DNA of 56,638 nucleotides from an uncultured Bacteroidales bacterium (GCA_946401725.1 CAMIVE010000011.1:1-56638); one strand, 5' to 3'. Positions 24,202-33,700 are shown, numbered from the stretch's first letter. The notes: generated by a model not told the origin, from the letters alone. Numbers and translations: made by a program.

Positions 24202-25815
24202 ATGAGCTTAACCAACATCAATTCCGAGAATTTCTATAAAAAAGGTGTGATTGGCAATGTCCGCAAAGCACAGGAGGACAGCCACGATTTTGCACCCATG
24301 ACCCCCAACGGCGATGTCTTCGTCGTCTGCGACGGCATGGGCGGACATGTAGGCGGAGCCAAGGCTTCGTCCCTTGCTGTAGAAGGCATTATCACCTATC
24401 TGAAGAAGGAAGCCTATGCCTCTCCCATCGAAGCCCTCGACGGCGCCCTCCAGTTCGCCAATATGCAGATTCTGGGCTTCGCCAACGAGAACCCCGAGTA
24501 CCAGGGCATGGGAACCACCGCCTGTATTGTCCTCTTCCGGGACAACGATGTTTGGATAGCCCATGTCGGCGACAGCCGCATCTACCTCTATCTCTCCAAG
24601 GAACGCCAGCTCCACCGCATCACCAAGGACCACTCCTATGTCCAGTCCCTCGTCGATGCCGGCGAGATCACCGACGACCAGGCGGAGCACCATCCCATGA
24701 AGAACCGCATCACCAAGGCGTTGGGTATCCGTCCTGAGTTGCAGCCCACCTTCAACTACCAGAATGTCCCCATTCACCCCAAGGACGGTGATATCTTCCT
24801 GATCTGCACCGACGGTCTTTCGGGCATGATCACCGACAAGACCATCGCCAGCGTCCTCAGTGAGGGTACCCCGCTCGAACAGCGGGGCGACCGCCTTATC
24901 GACCTCGCCATGCAGGGCGAAATCGTGCAGCCGGGTGGTCAGGACAACTGCACGCTGGAACTGATCCGTATCGAAGGTAGCCCCTGGAAAGAGAGCCAGT
25001 TTGTAAGCTACAACCCCGGCGGACAATCTGTTATTGGCGGCTCTGGCTTCAATACAGGTGTCTCGGAGGGTTCTCGCCGTCCCCTTTGGAAGACCCCGCT
25101 GTTCTACGGTCTCGTCGCCGCCGCCCTCCTCCTTATCTGCACCATCGTCATTTTCCTCAAACCCAGTACCAAAGGCCCCAATTCTATAACCTCTGAAATC
25201 TCAGGCCAACCTGAAGAAGATCCAAAAGTTGCCGCGGCTAGAGAAGCATATAGAGAAGCTTGGGAAGCCTATCAGACTGCCTATAATAGCGAAAAAGAAA
25301 TGAGGGATAAAGTTGAGAAATTTAGGGAAATCCGAAAAAAAGCAGAAAAAACAAAAAAATCATTAGAGGATCAATACAAAAAGAAACCTACGAATGCCAA
25401 ATTAAAACTTGATATAGCTAAAGCAGAAGAAGCTCGTTATCAGGCGCAGCATAATGAAAATGAAGCAGTGGAAGAATTAAGAAGACTCGAGTCGGAGAGT
25501 ATAAGGTTGAAAAACATCATGGAGCAAAAGAAGGCTGCCCTTGAAGCATTAACAGGCAAAATAATTGACAATCCTGTTTCGGATGACCCATCAGGTGATC
25601 CAACTATAGTCAATCAGCCTAAGGAAGAACCATCACAAGGAGGAATTAGAACGCCCGTTAAGAAGAAAGAACCCCCTCAAACACCAACCCCTCCGGCAAC
25701 TCCACCAACAACTCCACCAACAACCCCACCAACAACCCCACCAACAACTCCACCAACAACTCCACCAACAACCCCACCAACAACCCCACCAACAACCCCA
25801 CCAACAACTCCATAA
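24202..25815 (+). CDS. PP2C-family Ser/Thr phosphatase with TM helix and coiled-coil/Thr-Pro ectodomain
   Basis: A 537-residue protein that should remove phosphate from Ser/Thr in the cytoplasm. The PP2C domain spans about residues 5-260 with intact metal-binding motifs (QEDSHDF, VVCDGMGGHVGG, WIAHVGDSRIYLY, TDGLSGMI, GGQDNCTLEL). A membrane helix lies at about 300-319. The extracytoplasmic part is a Glu/Lys/Ala-rich coiled coil (about 335-455) and a tail of repeated PTTP units (about 500-537). The coding DNA turns clearly AT-rich after the membrane helix. It is the only phosphatase in the island and so the likely counterpart to all five kinases. PP2C enzymes with an ectodomain of this kind are unusual. 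Confidence 0.92.
   Translation: MSLTNINSENFYKKGVIGNVRKAQEDSHDFAPMTPNGDVFVVCDGMGGHVGGAKASSLAVEGIITYLKKEAYASPIEALDGALQFANMQILGFANENPEYQGMGTTACIVLFRDNDVWIAHVGDSRIYLYLSKERQLHRITKDHSYVQSLVDAGEITDDQAEHHPMKNRITKALGIRPELQPTFNYQNVPIHPKDGDIFLICTDGLSGMITDKTIASVLSEGTPLEQRGDRLIDLAMQGEIVQPGGQDNCTLELIRIEGSPWKESQFVSYNPGGQSVIGGSGFNTGVSEGSRRPLWKTPLFYGLVAAALLLICTIVIFLKPSTKGPNSITSEISGQPEEDPKVAAAREAYREAWEAYQTAYNSEKEMRDKVEKFREIRKKAEKTKKSLEDQYKKKPTNAKLKLDIAKAEEARYQAQHNENEAVEELRRLESESIRLKNIMEQKKAALEALTGKIIDNPVSDDPSGDPTIVNQPKEEPSQGGIRTPVKKKEPPQTPTPPATPPTTPPTTPPTTPPTTPPTTPPTTPPTTPPTTPPTTP
25680..25812 (+). repeat. 12-bp coding minisatellite in the PP2C gene
   Basis: CCAACAACCCCA and CCAACAACTCCA units run in tandem to the stop codon, encoding Pro-Thr-Thr-Pro repeats. 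The repeat number may vary between strains. Confidence 0.9.
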
Positions 25816-25848
25816 TAAGAAATAAAACGTACCGCATAGAACTTATCC

Positions 25849-25907
25849 AACCTTTTCAACCTTTGTAACCTTTCTAACATTCTCACCCTTTTCACCCTTT
25901 TCAACCC
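25849..25907 (+). repeat. 9-bp tandem array before FHA gene 25917
   Basis: AACCTTTTC, AACCTTTGT, AACCTTTCT, AACATTCTC and ACCCTTTTC units follow each other with a 9-bp period and end about 10 bases before the ATG. Confidence 0.8.
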
Positions 25908-25916
25908 CATCGCAAA

Positions 25917-26855
25917 ATGAAAGTAATCACCATAGGTCGCGCACAGGGCTCCAACGATGTCGTTGTTTCTGATGTCAAAGTCAGCCGCCACCATCTTCAA
26001 CTGATTATCGATGACTTCGGCAATGTCAAAGTCAACGACATGGGCTCCACCAACGGCACCTTTGTCAACGGTACCCGTATTATGGGCGAGAGCCCGCTCT
26101 TCGCCGGCGACCAGTTGCGTATCGGCGATACCATGCTGCAATGGCAGTCCTTTGTCGCCGCAGCCCAGAATGCAATGCCCCCGGCTCAACCGATGCCGCC
26201 GGTCCAACCGATGCCGCCTCAGCAGCCCCCCATGTCGCCGATGCCGCCCAAGCCGCGTCGTCCGATACTCGTCATCGCACTCTCGCTCCTGGGTGTAATC
26301 CTTACCGGCGCCATCGTCTGGCTGCTCCTCTCTGGTCCAAAGGATGATCAGAACATCAAGAAAGAAGCCCAACGTAGAGATTCCCTCCGCGATGCACACA
26401 ATGGCGATTCCATCCCCGGTGAAGCCTGGGATTCCGATGCGGCAATGAAAGATTTTATGGATAAATACGGCGGCCTCCTGAACGCCACTTCTGACAACGA
26501 CGGTACCCCCAAAACTTTCTGGACGAACCGCAAACCCAAGACCTCTTTGACCGAAGAAGAAAAGGCTAAAGCTGAAGAAGCAAGAAAGGCTGAAGAAGCA
26601 AAGAAAACTGAAGAAGCAAAGAAGGCTGAAGAAGCAAAGAAGGCTGAAGAAGCAAAGAAGGCTGAAGCAGCAAAGAAGGCTGAAGAAGCAAGGAAAGCTG
26701 AAGAACAACGTCAACTACAAGCAATTCAGCATGAAACTAAAAAGTCCAATAGTGGTACTAATACACACCCAAATCAAAACAAAACAGTAAATCCTTCTGA
26801 TCCTAAAAAACTCAATGCTGATAAACCAAAAAAACCATCAGCTCCAACAATTTAA
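25917..26855 (+). CDS. FHA / TM protein with Lys-Ala-Glu repeat ectodomain
   Basis: A 312-residue protein. An N-terminal FHA domain (about 1-75: KVITIGRAQGSNDVVVSD, VSRHH, GSTNGTFVNG) has all phosphothreonine-contact residues. A Pro/Met-rich linker (PPAQPMPPVQPMPPQQPP) leads to a membrane helix at about 116-137. The extracytoplasmic part has a short unique segment and then KKAEEA repeats (about 215-265, 18-bp DNA units) and a basic Asn/Lys/Pro tail, perhaps for contact with the cell wall (inference). Its neighbour downstream is the soluble kinase at 26978. Confidence 0.88.
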   Translation: MKVITIGRAQGSNDVVVSDVKVSRHHLQLIIDDFGNVKVNDMGSTNGTFVNGTRIMGESPLFAGDQLRIGDTMLQWQSFVAAAQNAMPPAQPMPPVQPMPPQQPPMSPMPPKPRRPILVIALSLLGVILTGAIVWLLLSGPKDDQNIKKEAQRRDSLRDAHNGDSIPGEAWDSDAAMKDFMDKYGGLLNATSDNDGTPKTFWTNRKPKTSLTEEEKAKAEEARKAEEAKKTEEAKKAEEAKKAEEAKKAEAAKKAEEARKAEEQRQLQAIQHETKKSNSGTNTHPNQNKTVNPSDPKKLNADKPKKPSAPTI

Positions 26856-26977
26856 CAAAATCATCACCTCCATTTGTCCATTTTAACTCCCCCTTTAACT
26901 TCCTTTTTAACTTCCTTTTTAACTTCCTCGTTAACTCCCATCAAAAAACCAACCCCTTTTAACCTCTCAACCTTTCC

Positions 26978-27850
26978 ATGTCCGACCTTCCTCACATACC
27001 ATACTATCAAGTGCATCACCTGATTGCTGAGGGTGGAACCGCCAAAGTCTATTGGGGCATTGACCTCCGCAGCGGTTTCCCCGTTGCTATCAAGGAACTC
27101 AAACTGCGCCATATCTCCAATCCGGTCATCCGTAACACGTTCCGCGAAATGGAGGCGCAGCTCTATCTTTATACTCAGCATCCCAATATCCCCAAACTGA
27201 TTGAGTTCATCGACCAGAACAACCAGATGTACATCATCATGGAGTTCATTGAGGGACGCAGTCTGGAACAGTACATCTACCGCGAGAACGGACTTATCCC
27301 CGAATCGCGCGCACTGCCCCTCTTCCTCGAGGTCCTCGAAACGGTGGCGGTCCTCCACAACAAGCAGATACCCCATCTCCAGATCAACAACGGCATCCTC
27401 CACCTCGACATCAAGACCAACAATATCATGCTGCTTCCCGACAACCAACACATCAAACTGATTGACCTCGGCATCGCCTCCCGTATGACCGATATGGCTA
27501 CCAGCACCGGCTTCGGCACCCCTGCCTACATGCCGCCCGAGCAGTTTGAGAAAGGCCGTTGTGGCAAGTATACCGATATCTTCGCCTTGGGCATCGTCCT
27601 GTTCGAGATGCTCACCGCCCACCTTCCCTTCTCTTCCACCCAATCCGACGGCAAGAAGCAGATGGAGGAGATACAGTACAAAATCAAGAACGACCCCACC
27701 CCGCAGATGAGCCAGTACTATCCTTTCATCAACGACGAGCTGCAGGAGATCGTCGACCACGCCTTGCAGAAGAACCCCATGCTCCGCTACCAGACCTGTG
27801 AACACTTCGCCGCCGACATCCGCCGCTACATGCGCCGCCATCCATCTTGA
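26978..27850 (+). CDS. Hanks-type Ser/Thr protein kinase, soluble
   Basis: A 290-residue kinase domain with no membrane helix. The glycine loop is AEGGTAKVYWG, the ATP lysine VAIKELK, the catalytic loop LHLDIKTNNIML (HLD instead of HRD), the metal motif DLG instead of DFG, and the activation segment GFGTPAYMPPEQFEKGRCGK. The Lys-Asp-Asn-Asp set is intact, so it should be active; the lack of the RD arginine suggests it may not need activation-loop phosphorylation (inference from kinase biology). Preceded by an FHA gene and followed after 81 bases by another FHA gene. The only island kinase without an ectodomain. Confidence 0.9.
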   Translation: MSDLPHIPYYQVHHLIAEGGTAKVYWGIDLRSGFPVAIKELKLRHISNPVIRNTFREMEAQLYLYTQHPNIPKLIEFIDQNNQMYIIMEFIEGRSLEQYIYRENGLIPESRALPLFLEVLETVAVLHNKQIPHLQINNGILHLDIKTNNIMLLPDNQHIKLIDLGIASRMTDMATSTGFGTPAYMPPEQFEKGRCGKYTDIFALGIVLFEMLTAHLPFSSTQSDGKKQMEEIQYKIKNDPTPQMSQYYPFINDELQEIVDHALQKNPMLRYQTCEHFAADIRRYMRRHPS

Positions 27851-27931
27851 TGACGTTTATCCATGTTAACTCCCGTATCAACCAACCCTCGACATATTAA
27901 AACGTATAACACAAAACGTAAAATACAACCC

Positions 27932-28831
27932 ATGCAAACAATTACCATCGGCAGAAACCCCGGAAACACCATTATCATCAACAATCCCACCGTCTCCCGT
28001 AACCATTGTCAGATAAACCAGAACGGCGACGGCACCTATTCCATCACCGACTTGGGCAGCAGCAACGGCACCTTCGTCAACGGCCGCCGCATCAGCGGCA
28101 CTATGCCGCTCCAGATGGGTGACCAGGTCGTGGCCGGCAACGCCCCCGTCCAGTGGCAGAGTTATGTTGGCGGCGGCATGCCTATGGGCAATAGAGGTGG
28201 TGGCACCCCCATCGGCTATCAGCCCCCCATGGCACCCATGGGTGGTGGCAAGAACAACAACACCGGATTGATTATCGGCGTTGCTGCCGGCGTCCTCGTC
28301 GTCATCATCGTGCTGATCCTCGCCCTCACCGGCGTCTTCAAGTCCAAAGAGGCCCCTGCTCCTCCTCTCCCGGGTCAAGGCAATCTCCCGGTTGCCGCTA
28401 CTCCTGGACAACAGCCCTCTAATCCCACACAGCCTGCCAATCCGAATACGGCACCGGCTTCCTCCGATCAAGTCTCCATAATCGAACAGCCCAAAGAACC
28501 CGAGCCCGAATTCGCCGGCTATTGGATCTACAGCAATAGGGATGAGATGTTCTATATCGAGCTCTACGTCAACGGCAATGCCATTCGCGGCACCTACTTC
28601 GGAGGATTTGAAAGCTATTGGGACGACAGCGAGAGCAACTCCATCACAGGAACCATCAAAGGCAATGTGGCGACAATCACCTTCCGCAGCGCTACCTTCG
28701 GCGGCGGCGGTAAAGCCACCATCACCGCACGTGACAACGGCACCCTCTACTGGAAGACCACCGATAGTTACGGCGATTTCGCGGTTCTTGACAAAGGTAC
28801 CCTCAAGAAATCCAAGAAACGCTCCCGCTAA
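27932..28831 (+). CDS. FHA / TM / EFAGYW-domain protein (paralogue 1)
   Basis: A 299-residue protein starting at the ATG of MQTITIGRNPGNT; the upstream in-frame ATG at 27863 would add 23 residues unlike any paralogue. FHA domain about 1-80 (TVSRNHCQI, GSSNGTFVNG), Gly/Pro/Met linker, membrane helix about 112-134. The extracytoplasmic domain (about 188-299) starts QPKEPEPEFAGYW and is beta-rich (LYVNGNAIRGTYFGG, GTIKGNVATITFRS, LKKSKK). This domain recurs in the next gene and at 38301-39212 but I do not recognise it. Tandem duplicate of the following gene. Confidence 0.87.
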   Translation: MQTITIGRNPGNTIIINNPTVSRNHCQINQNGDGTYSITDLGSSNGTFVNGRRISGTMPLQMGDQVVAGNAPVQWQSYVGGGMPMGNRGGGTPIGYQPPMAPMGGGKNNNTGLIIGVAAGVLVVIIVLILALTGVFKSKEAPAPPLPGQGNLPVAATPGQQPSNPTQPANPNTAPASSDQVSIIEQPKEPEPEFAGYWIYSNRDEMFYIELYVNGNAIRGTYFGGFESYWDDSESNSITGTIKGNVATITFRSATFGGGGKATITARDNGTLYWKTTDSYGDFAVLDKGTLKKSKKRSR

Positions 28832-28905
28832 CACCACCCAACCCAAATTCTTTCGGCTTTTCCAACCCCGACATCTTAAAACGTAAAACATAACCCTATC
28901 AACTC

Positions 28906-29829
28906 ATGCAAACAATTACCATTGGACGAAACCCCGGCAACACCATCGTTATCAACGACCCTACCGTTTCCCGCAGCCATTGTCAGATAACCTCAAACGG
29001 CGACGGCACCTATTCCATCACCGACTTGGGTAGCAGCAACGGCACCTTCGTCAACGGCAACCGTGTCAGTGGCACCATGCCGCTCCGTCCGGGCGACATG
29101 GTTGTGGCCGGCAATGCTTCCGTCCAGTGGCAGAACTATGTCGGCGGTGGCATGCCTATGGGCAGTAGGGGAGGTGGCAGCCCCATCGGCTATCAGCCCC
29201 CCATGGCTCCTGTGGCTGGTGGCAAGAGCAACAATACCGGATTGATTATCGGTATTGCCGCTGGCGTCCTTGTCGTCGTCATCGTGCTGATCCTCGCCCT
29301 CACGGGCGTCTTCAAGTCCAAAGAGGCCCCTGCACCTCCTCTCCCGGGTCAGGGCAATGTCCCGGTTGCCAATGTCCCGGGACAACAGCCCGCCAATCCC
29401 ACACAGCCCGCCAATCCGAATCCGACAACAACGGCACCGGCTCCCTCCAATCAAGTAGCCATAGTCGAACAGCCCAAAGAACCCGACCCCACCTTCGCCG
29501 GTTATTGGCATTGTGAGAATAATGCTTTGTGCTTTGATTTGGATCTCTATCAAAATGGTAAAACACTTCGGGGCAACTATGCTACGGTGATGACAGTCAG
29601 AGATCGAATGGATTATGATGACAACCCCGTCGAGGGAACCATCAAAGGCAATACGGCGATTGTCAAATTCCGTAGTACAGCATGGGAAGGAAGCGGAACG
29701 GCTACCATAACCATGCGTGATGATGGCACGCTGAGTTGGAAGGTTACGAACGGAACCGGTGAGTATATTATTCCTGATAAGTGCATACTCAAGAAGAGTA
29801 GAAAGAAAGCAATCACTCCTTTGTATTAA
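28906..29829 (+). CDS. FHA / TM / EFAGYW-domain protein (paralogue 2)
   Basis: A 307-residue tandem copy of the preceding gene. The first 185 residues (FHA, linker and membrane helix 112-134) are nearly the same, while the extracytoplasmic EFAGYW-type domain (QPKEPDPTFAGYW onward) has diverged clearly and its DNA is more AT-rich. The pattern fits either duplication followed by rapid change of the sensor part, or gene conversion of the cytoplasmic part. The kinase gene at 29912 follows after 82 bases and is the likely partner. Confidence 0.87.
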   Translation: MQTITIGRNPGNTIVINDPTVSRSHCQITSNGDGTYSITDLGSSNGTFVNGNRVSGTMPLRPGDMVVAGNASVQWQNYVGGGMPMGSRGGGSPIGYQPPMAPVAGGKSNNTGLIIGIAAGVLVVVIVLILALTGVFKSKEAPAPPLPGQGNVPVANVPGQQPANPTQPANPNPTTTAPAPSNQVAIVEQPKEPDPTFAGYWHCENNALCFDLDLYQNGKTLRGNYATVMTVRDRMDYDDNPVEGTIKGNTAIVKFRSTAWEGSGTATITMRDDGTLSWKVTNGTGEYIIPDKCILKKSRKKAITPLY

Positions 29830-29911
29830 TCCCTCCTGACCTGCATACCTCGCCAAACCGCTTAGTAAAAAAATATCACTAAAGAAGATTCTATATAATA
29901 ATCATCCCTCA

Positions 29912-31432
29912 ATGGAAAACAACAATAACACCCCCGAATTCAAAGAACTGCAGCCCGGCACAGGACTCAACGGCGGCAAATACACCATCGAAAAGAAAAT
30001 CGGCGAAGGCGGCTTCGGCATCACCTACAAGGCGGTCCAGAACGGCCTCGAGCGTGCCGTCTGCATCAAGGAATACTTCCCTGCCGGTCACTGCATCCGC
30101 GACACCTATGCCCGTACCATCCACCACCAGGGCATGGACGAGCAGAAATTCGAGAAATACCGTCAGGCCTTCGTCCGGGAAGCCCGCACCCTCGCCTCGC
30201 TTCACCACCCCAACATCGTGGAGGTCATCGACGTCTTTGACGAGAACAACACCTCCTATATGGTCATGCCCTTCATCGAAGGGCGCAGCCTGCAGTCCAT
30301 CGTTGAGAAGAACGGTCCGCTCACCTATCCCGAGGCGGTAAACTATATGGCGCAGATCGCCGACGCAGTGGGCTACATCCACGAACGTCATATCCTCCAC
30401 CGCGATATCAAGCCGGACAATGTCATGGTCACCGCCGACTACCGCGCCATCCTGATCGATTTCGGATCGGCACGCGAGTTTGAGAACGACAAGACACAGG
30501 CCCAGACCTCCATACTCACCCACGGCTATGCCCCCACCGAGCAGTATACCACCACCAGCCGCAAGGGCTCCTACACCGATATCTACGCCATCGGTGCCAC
30601 CCTCTACTTCATCCTCACCGGCAAGGTGCCTATGGAGGCCGCTGCGCGTATCACCGAGCACATGCCCGAACCGCGCGAACTCAATCCCGATATCCCAGAA
30701 GAGGCCAACCGCACTATCATGAAGGCCATGCAGCTCAAGTCGCAGGACCGCCACCAGACGGTGCAGGAATTCATGGACGACCTCCGAAATATCCATCCCT
30801 CAGAGAAGGTGGAACAGCCCGAAAACCTCGAGCCTCCTGTCGATCCGGCCCAGCCCGCTCCGTCGGCACCGAAGCCCCAGGCCGCACAGGCTCCCCAGGC
30901 GGCTCCCGCGGCGCAAGTCGCACCGGCATCCCAAGCCGCATCAGCCAAGAAAAACGGTCTGTTATGGGTCATCATTGCTGCGGTCGTGGTCATCGGCGGC
31001 GTAGTCGCCTATCTCCTCCTCTCTGGCGGTGGGGATAGTGGTGCCGGTGGCGCCAGGGATAACCAGATTCGTTACAAGGAATACGTCTCCCAGTGCAATC
31101 GTCTGATCAGCAACGGAGACTCCGTCAACTACCAGAGCCTTCTGGACGCTCGCGACATTCTCGACAGTATCAAGGCGATGGAGACCCGTTACGCAGCCGA
31201 ACTCCCCGATGTGTACAACAACGTCAGTTCGCTGGAAGGCGCGCTCTATCCCAAACTCGAGCATGCTGCCAATGTATGGGAAGGACAGGGCGACAATGTG
31301 ATTGACAACCTCAAGGACTATTCTATCGGTGCCAAAGACTATGAAATCTCCTATTCATTGAAGGAAAATCCCCGCGTGAAGCAAAAATACGAGGATGCCA
31401 AGCAGAAAGCCGATGGTGCCCCCATGAAATAA
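29912..31432 (+). CDS. Transmembrane Hanks-type Ser/Thr protein kinase (kinase 2)
   Basis: A 506-residue protein. The kinase domain (about 24-290) has the glycine loop GEGGFG (31-36), Lys53 (VCIKEY), HRD (163-165, LHRDIKPDNVMV), DFG (183-185) and the GYAPTEQY activation segment typical of a bacterial kinase subfamily. A Pro/Ala-rich linker (APSAPKPQAAQAPQAAP) leads to a membrane helix at about 349-371. The extracytoplasmic part (about 372-506) is helical and probably a sensor; I find no named family. Follows two FHA genes. Confidence 0.92.
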   Translation: MENNNNTPEFKELQPGTGLNGGKYTIEKKIGEGGFGITYKAVQNGLERAVCIKEYFPAGHCIRDTYARTIHHQGMDEQKFEKYRQAFVREARTLASLHHPNIVEVIDVFDENNTSYMVMPFIEGRSLQSIVEKNGPLTYPEAVNYMAQIADAVGYIHERHILHRDIKPDNVMVTADYRAILIDFGSAREFENDKTQAQTSILTHGYAPTEQYTTTSRKGSYTDIYAIGATLYFILTGKVPMEAAARITEHMPEPRELNPDIPEEANRTIMKAMQLKSQDRHQTVQEFMDDLRNIHPSEKVEQPENLEPPVDPAQPAPSAPKPQAAQAPQAAPAAQVAPASQAASAKKNGLLWVIIAAVVVIGGVVAYLLLSGGGDSGAGGARDNQIRYKEYVSQCNRLISNGDSVNYQSLLDARDILDSIKAMETRYAAELPDVYNNVSSLEGALYPKLEHAANVWEGQGDNVIDNLKDYSIGAKDYEISYSLKENPRVKQKYEDAKQKADGAPMK

Positions 31433-31484
31433 CCCTGAAAAATGGCAGTAACGATAGCTACAGACAACTAACCGATCCACTAAG

Positions 31485-31631
31485 AAAACCTTTCAACCCT
31501 TTTCAACCCTTTCAACCCTTTTAACCCTTTCAAACCTTTTAAACCTTTCAACCCTTTTAAACCTTTTAAACCTTTCAAACCTTTTAAACCTTTCAAACCT
31601 TTTAAACCCATTATCCATCACATAACACCCC
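31485..31631 (+). repeat. 9-bp tandem array and 147-nt G-free leader
   Basis: AACCCTTTC, AAACCTTTT and AAACCTTTC units repeat with a 9-bp period from about 31489 to 31607. The + strand has no G from 31485 to 31631, six bases before the ATG at 31637. Confidence 0.9.
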
Positions 31632-31636
31632 GACAA

Positions 31637-33022
31637 ATGAAAAAATTTTTATTACTGTTACTGGTTTTGCTACCCCTCTGTGCGGCGGTGCAGGCACAGT
31701 CCTACACTACCTTTAAAATGAAAGGGGTACAGCTGTACAACCAGGGAAAATACAAAGAGGCATTGTCCCAATTCAATCACGCGCTGACGGGTTCTATCGA
31801 CAAGGACCAGGCCAAGCGGGACTCCGAGTTGAAAAGGTATATCAGCCTTTGCCATACCAAAGTGGTCAAAAGGAAACCTGGCACAGGAACCTCGGGTTCT
31901 TCGTCGGGCAAGACCAATGCGGCAACGGCAAGACACAAGGTGAAGATCGAGGACCTGCGGGCGCTTAATGGCGAGAAAAACGGCGAACTGGGTGTCCGCA
32001 TCAAGTGCTCTTTCTCCGCGCAAAATATGAAAGGCAGCACAGTCCATGTCAAGAGCACCTTCACCATCAACAACCGCACCCTGTCGTATGAGGACGGTAA
32101 TCCGGATTATATCGATTATATCGAGTTCAAGGAGGTCTGTGTCTCGGACAATGTCGAGGTGACAGAGAACGAAGACTACAAGACCGTCGAACTCCATATC
32201 CCCTATGCGGCATTCCGTCTCAGCGACTTCTACGAGCAGGAATTCAAAGCACATCTGGAGATCTTCGACGGGGAAAGCTCTGAGGTCGACGGCGATGCTC
32301 CCTTGGCCAAGGCCGACAAGCGCTTCATCGCGCTGCCGGTATCGATATTCATCGACGGTACCACCGACGACACGAGAATCTCACCCTCCGCTTCGGGCGG
32401 CTACAGCACCCACAATGTGCGTACCGGAGGTGAGCCCTACAACTTCGACGGCGTGCCCGAATGGTGCCATATCGAAAACAAGACGGCCTCCTCGTTCCAG
32501 ATCTGGGTCGACAAGAACTACAGTACGTTACCCCGTTCCTGCGAGATCAGCGTCTTCGTCGGCAATGTGACTGGCGGCAGCAACAAGGTCCGTTTCTATA
32601 TCAACCAGGAAGGCGGCTCCGGCGAGAGCGCCCAGAAGGCAGTTGCCACTATCTACAAGCTGTCGTCTACTCAGATTACGCAGAATAAGATAGAAGCTGA
32701 CGGTGTCAAGTATTTGCAGGTCTGTCCCCGTGTCGCCCTTTCGGGTATGCGCGGCCAGACAGTCTATCTCGGCATCTTCTTTTACCAGGCTGACGATGAG
32801 ACGCCCCTTGTCGACAAGGACGGCAATCAGGTGAAGGTCTATGACGAGGCACTGGCCGAATATGAGAATTGTGAATGGAAGGAGTGGTGCCTCCGCATCC
32901 CCAATAATGCCTTCCTCAACGCTGCCAACGCCACATCGACAGTGGTCTTCGACATCGTCCTCAAGGACGAGGACGGCAACGACCTCGCCCGCGAAGAAGG
33001 CTACCAAATCCAAGCCCGATAA
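31637..33022 (+). CDS. Exported protein with TPR-like start and BACON-like domain
   Basis: A 461-residue protein with a signal peptide (MKKFLLLLLVLLPLCAAVQA, then Q). Residues about 22-75 resemble a TPR pair (MKGVQLYNQGKYKEALSQFN). Residues about 95-230 and 335-461 look like two related beta-sandwich domains. Residues about 249-328 resemble a BACON domain (VPEWCHIENKTASSFQI, then VRFYINQEGG). No kinase or FHA part. It lies between kinase 2 and an FHA gene, so it may be an extracytoplasmic partner of the island sensors, but nothing in the sequence proves that. Confidence 0.7.
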   Translation: MKKFLLLLLVLLPLCAAVQAQSYTTFKMKGVQLYNQGKYKEALSQFNHALTGSIDKDQAKRDSELKRYISLCHTKVVKRKPGTGTSGSSSGKTNAATARHKVKIEDLRALNGEKNGELGVRIKCSFSAQNMKGSTVHVKSTFTINNRTLSYEDGNPDYIDYIEFKEVCVSDNVEVTENEDYKTVELHIPYAAFRLSDFYEQEFKAHLEIFDGESSEVDGDAPLAKADKRFIALPVSIFIDGTTDDTRISPSASGGYSTHNVRTGGEPYNFDGVPEWCHIENKTASSFQIWVDKNYSTLPRSCEISVFVGNVTGGSNKVRFYINQEGGSGESAQKAVATIYKLSSTQITQNKIEADGVKYLQVCPRVALSGMRGQTVYLGIFFYQADDETPLVDKDGNQVKVYDEALAEYENCEWKEWCLRIPNNAFLNAANATSTVVFDIVLKDEDGNDLAREEGYQIQAR

Positions 33023-33081
33023 ACGAAGGGGAATACCAAGCAATCCATTAATCCTTAAACGAAAAAAACAATATCAATATT

Positions 33082-33660
33082 ATGAAAACCGTAAAATTAG
33101 GTCGTGACATCCACAACGATTTTGTTGTCAACGACGGTTATGTCTCCAGTTTCCATTGCCAGATCACGCAGTATGACGACGGCTCCTGCACTATCGCCGA
33201 CACCGGTTCCAGCAACGGCACCTTCGTCAATGGTGTCCAGATCTATGGCGAAACCCCGCTCCGCCCCACCGACGTGGTCCGCATCGGCAACACCACGCCC
33301 CCCTGGCAGAGCATCCTCGGCGGTGCCATAAATAACGGCGGTGGCGGTTATGGCGGTGGCTATGGCGGTGGCTACGGTGGTGGTTACGGCGGAGGCTCTG
33401 TCAATAACCCGCCTTATCAGGGTCCCAAGCAGGGCGGCATCGCCATGGGTGTCACCTCTCTCAGCTGCGGCGTTGTGGGTATCGTCCTTTTCCCCATCAT
33501 TCTCGGTACATTGGCAGTGATCTTCGGTGCCATCTCCATGAAGCGCAAGGAACGCCTCAAAGGCATGGGTATTGCCGGCTTGGTGCTCGGCATTCTGGAA
33601 CTGCTTGCAGGCATCATTATTATCGCATCTGTAGGTAGTCTGTTAATGTATGATTTGTAA
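33082..33660 (+). CDS. FHA protein with Gly-Tyr linker and DUF4190-like membrane domain
   Basis: A 192-residue protein. FHA domain about 1-80 (MKTVKLGRDIHNDFVVNDG, FHCQI, GSSNGTFVNG), then a linker of GGGYGGGYGGGY repeats (about 92-108). A DUF4190-like two-helix membrane domain follows (about 117-190, AVIFGAISMKRKERLKGMGI). Its paralogue is at 37313-37777. The kinase at 33701 starts 40 bases downstream, so FHA and kinase are probably co-transcribed. It has no extracytoplasmic domain to speak of; it may simply hold an FHA domain at the membrane. Confidence 0.88.
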   Translation: MKTVKLGRDIHNDFVVNDGYVSSFHCQITQYDDGSCTIADTGSSNGTFVNGVQIYGETPLRPTDVVRIGNTTPPWQSILGGAINNGGGGYGGGYGGGYGGGYGGGSVNNPPYQGPKQGGIAMGVTSLSCGVVGIVLFPIILGTLAVIFGAISMKRKERLKGMGIAGLVLGILELLAGIIIIASVGSLLMYDL

Positions 33661-33700
33661 TCGATTGTTTTGACAGACAGCATTTTCGGCTTGCTGAAAA

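Noticed and set aside
31489..31607. CRISPR array
   Set aside because: The repeats are 9 bp with no unique spacers, and no cas gene is in view.
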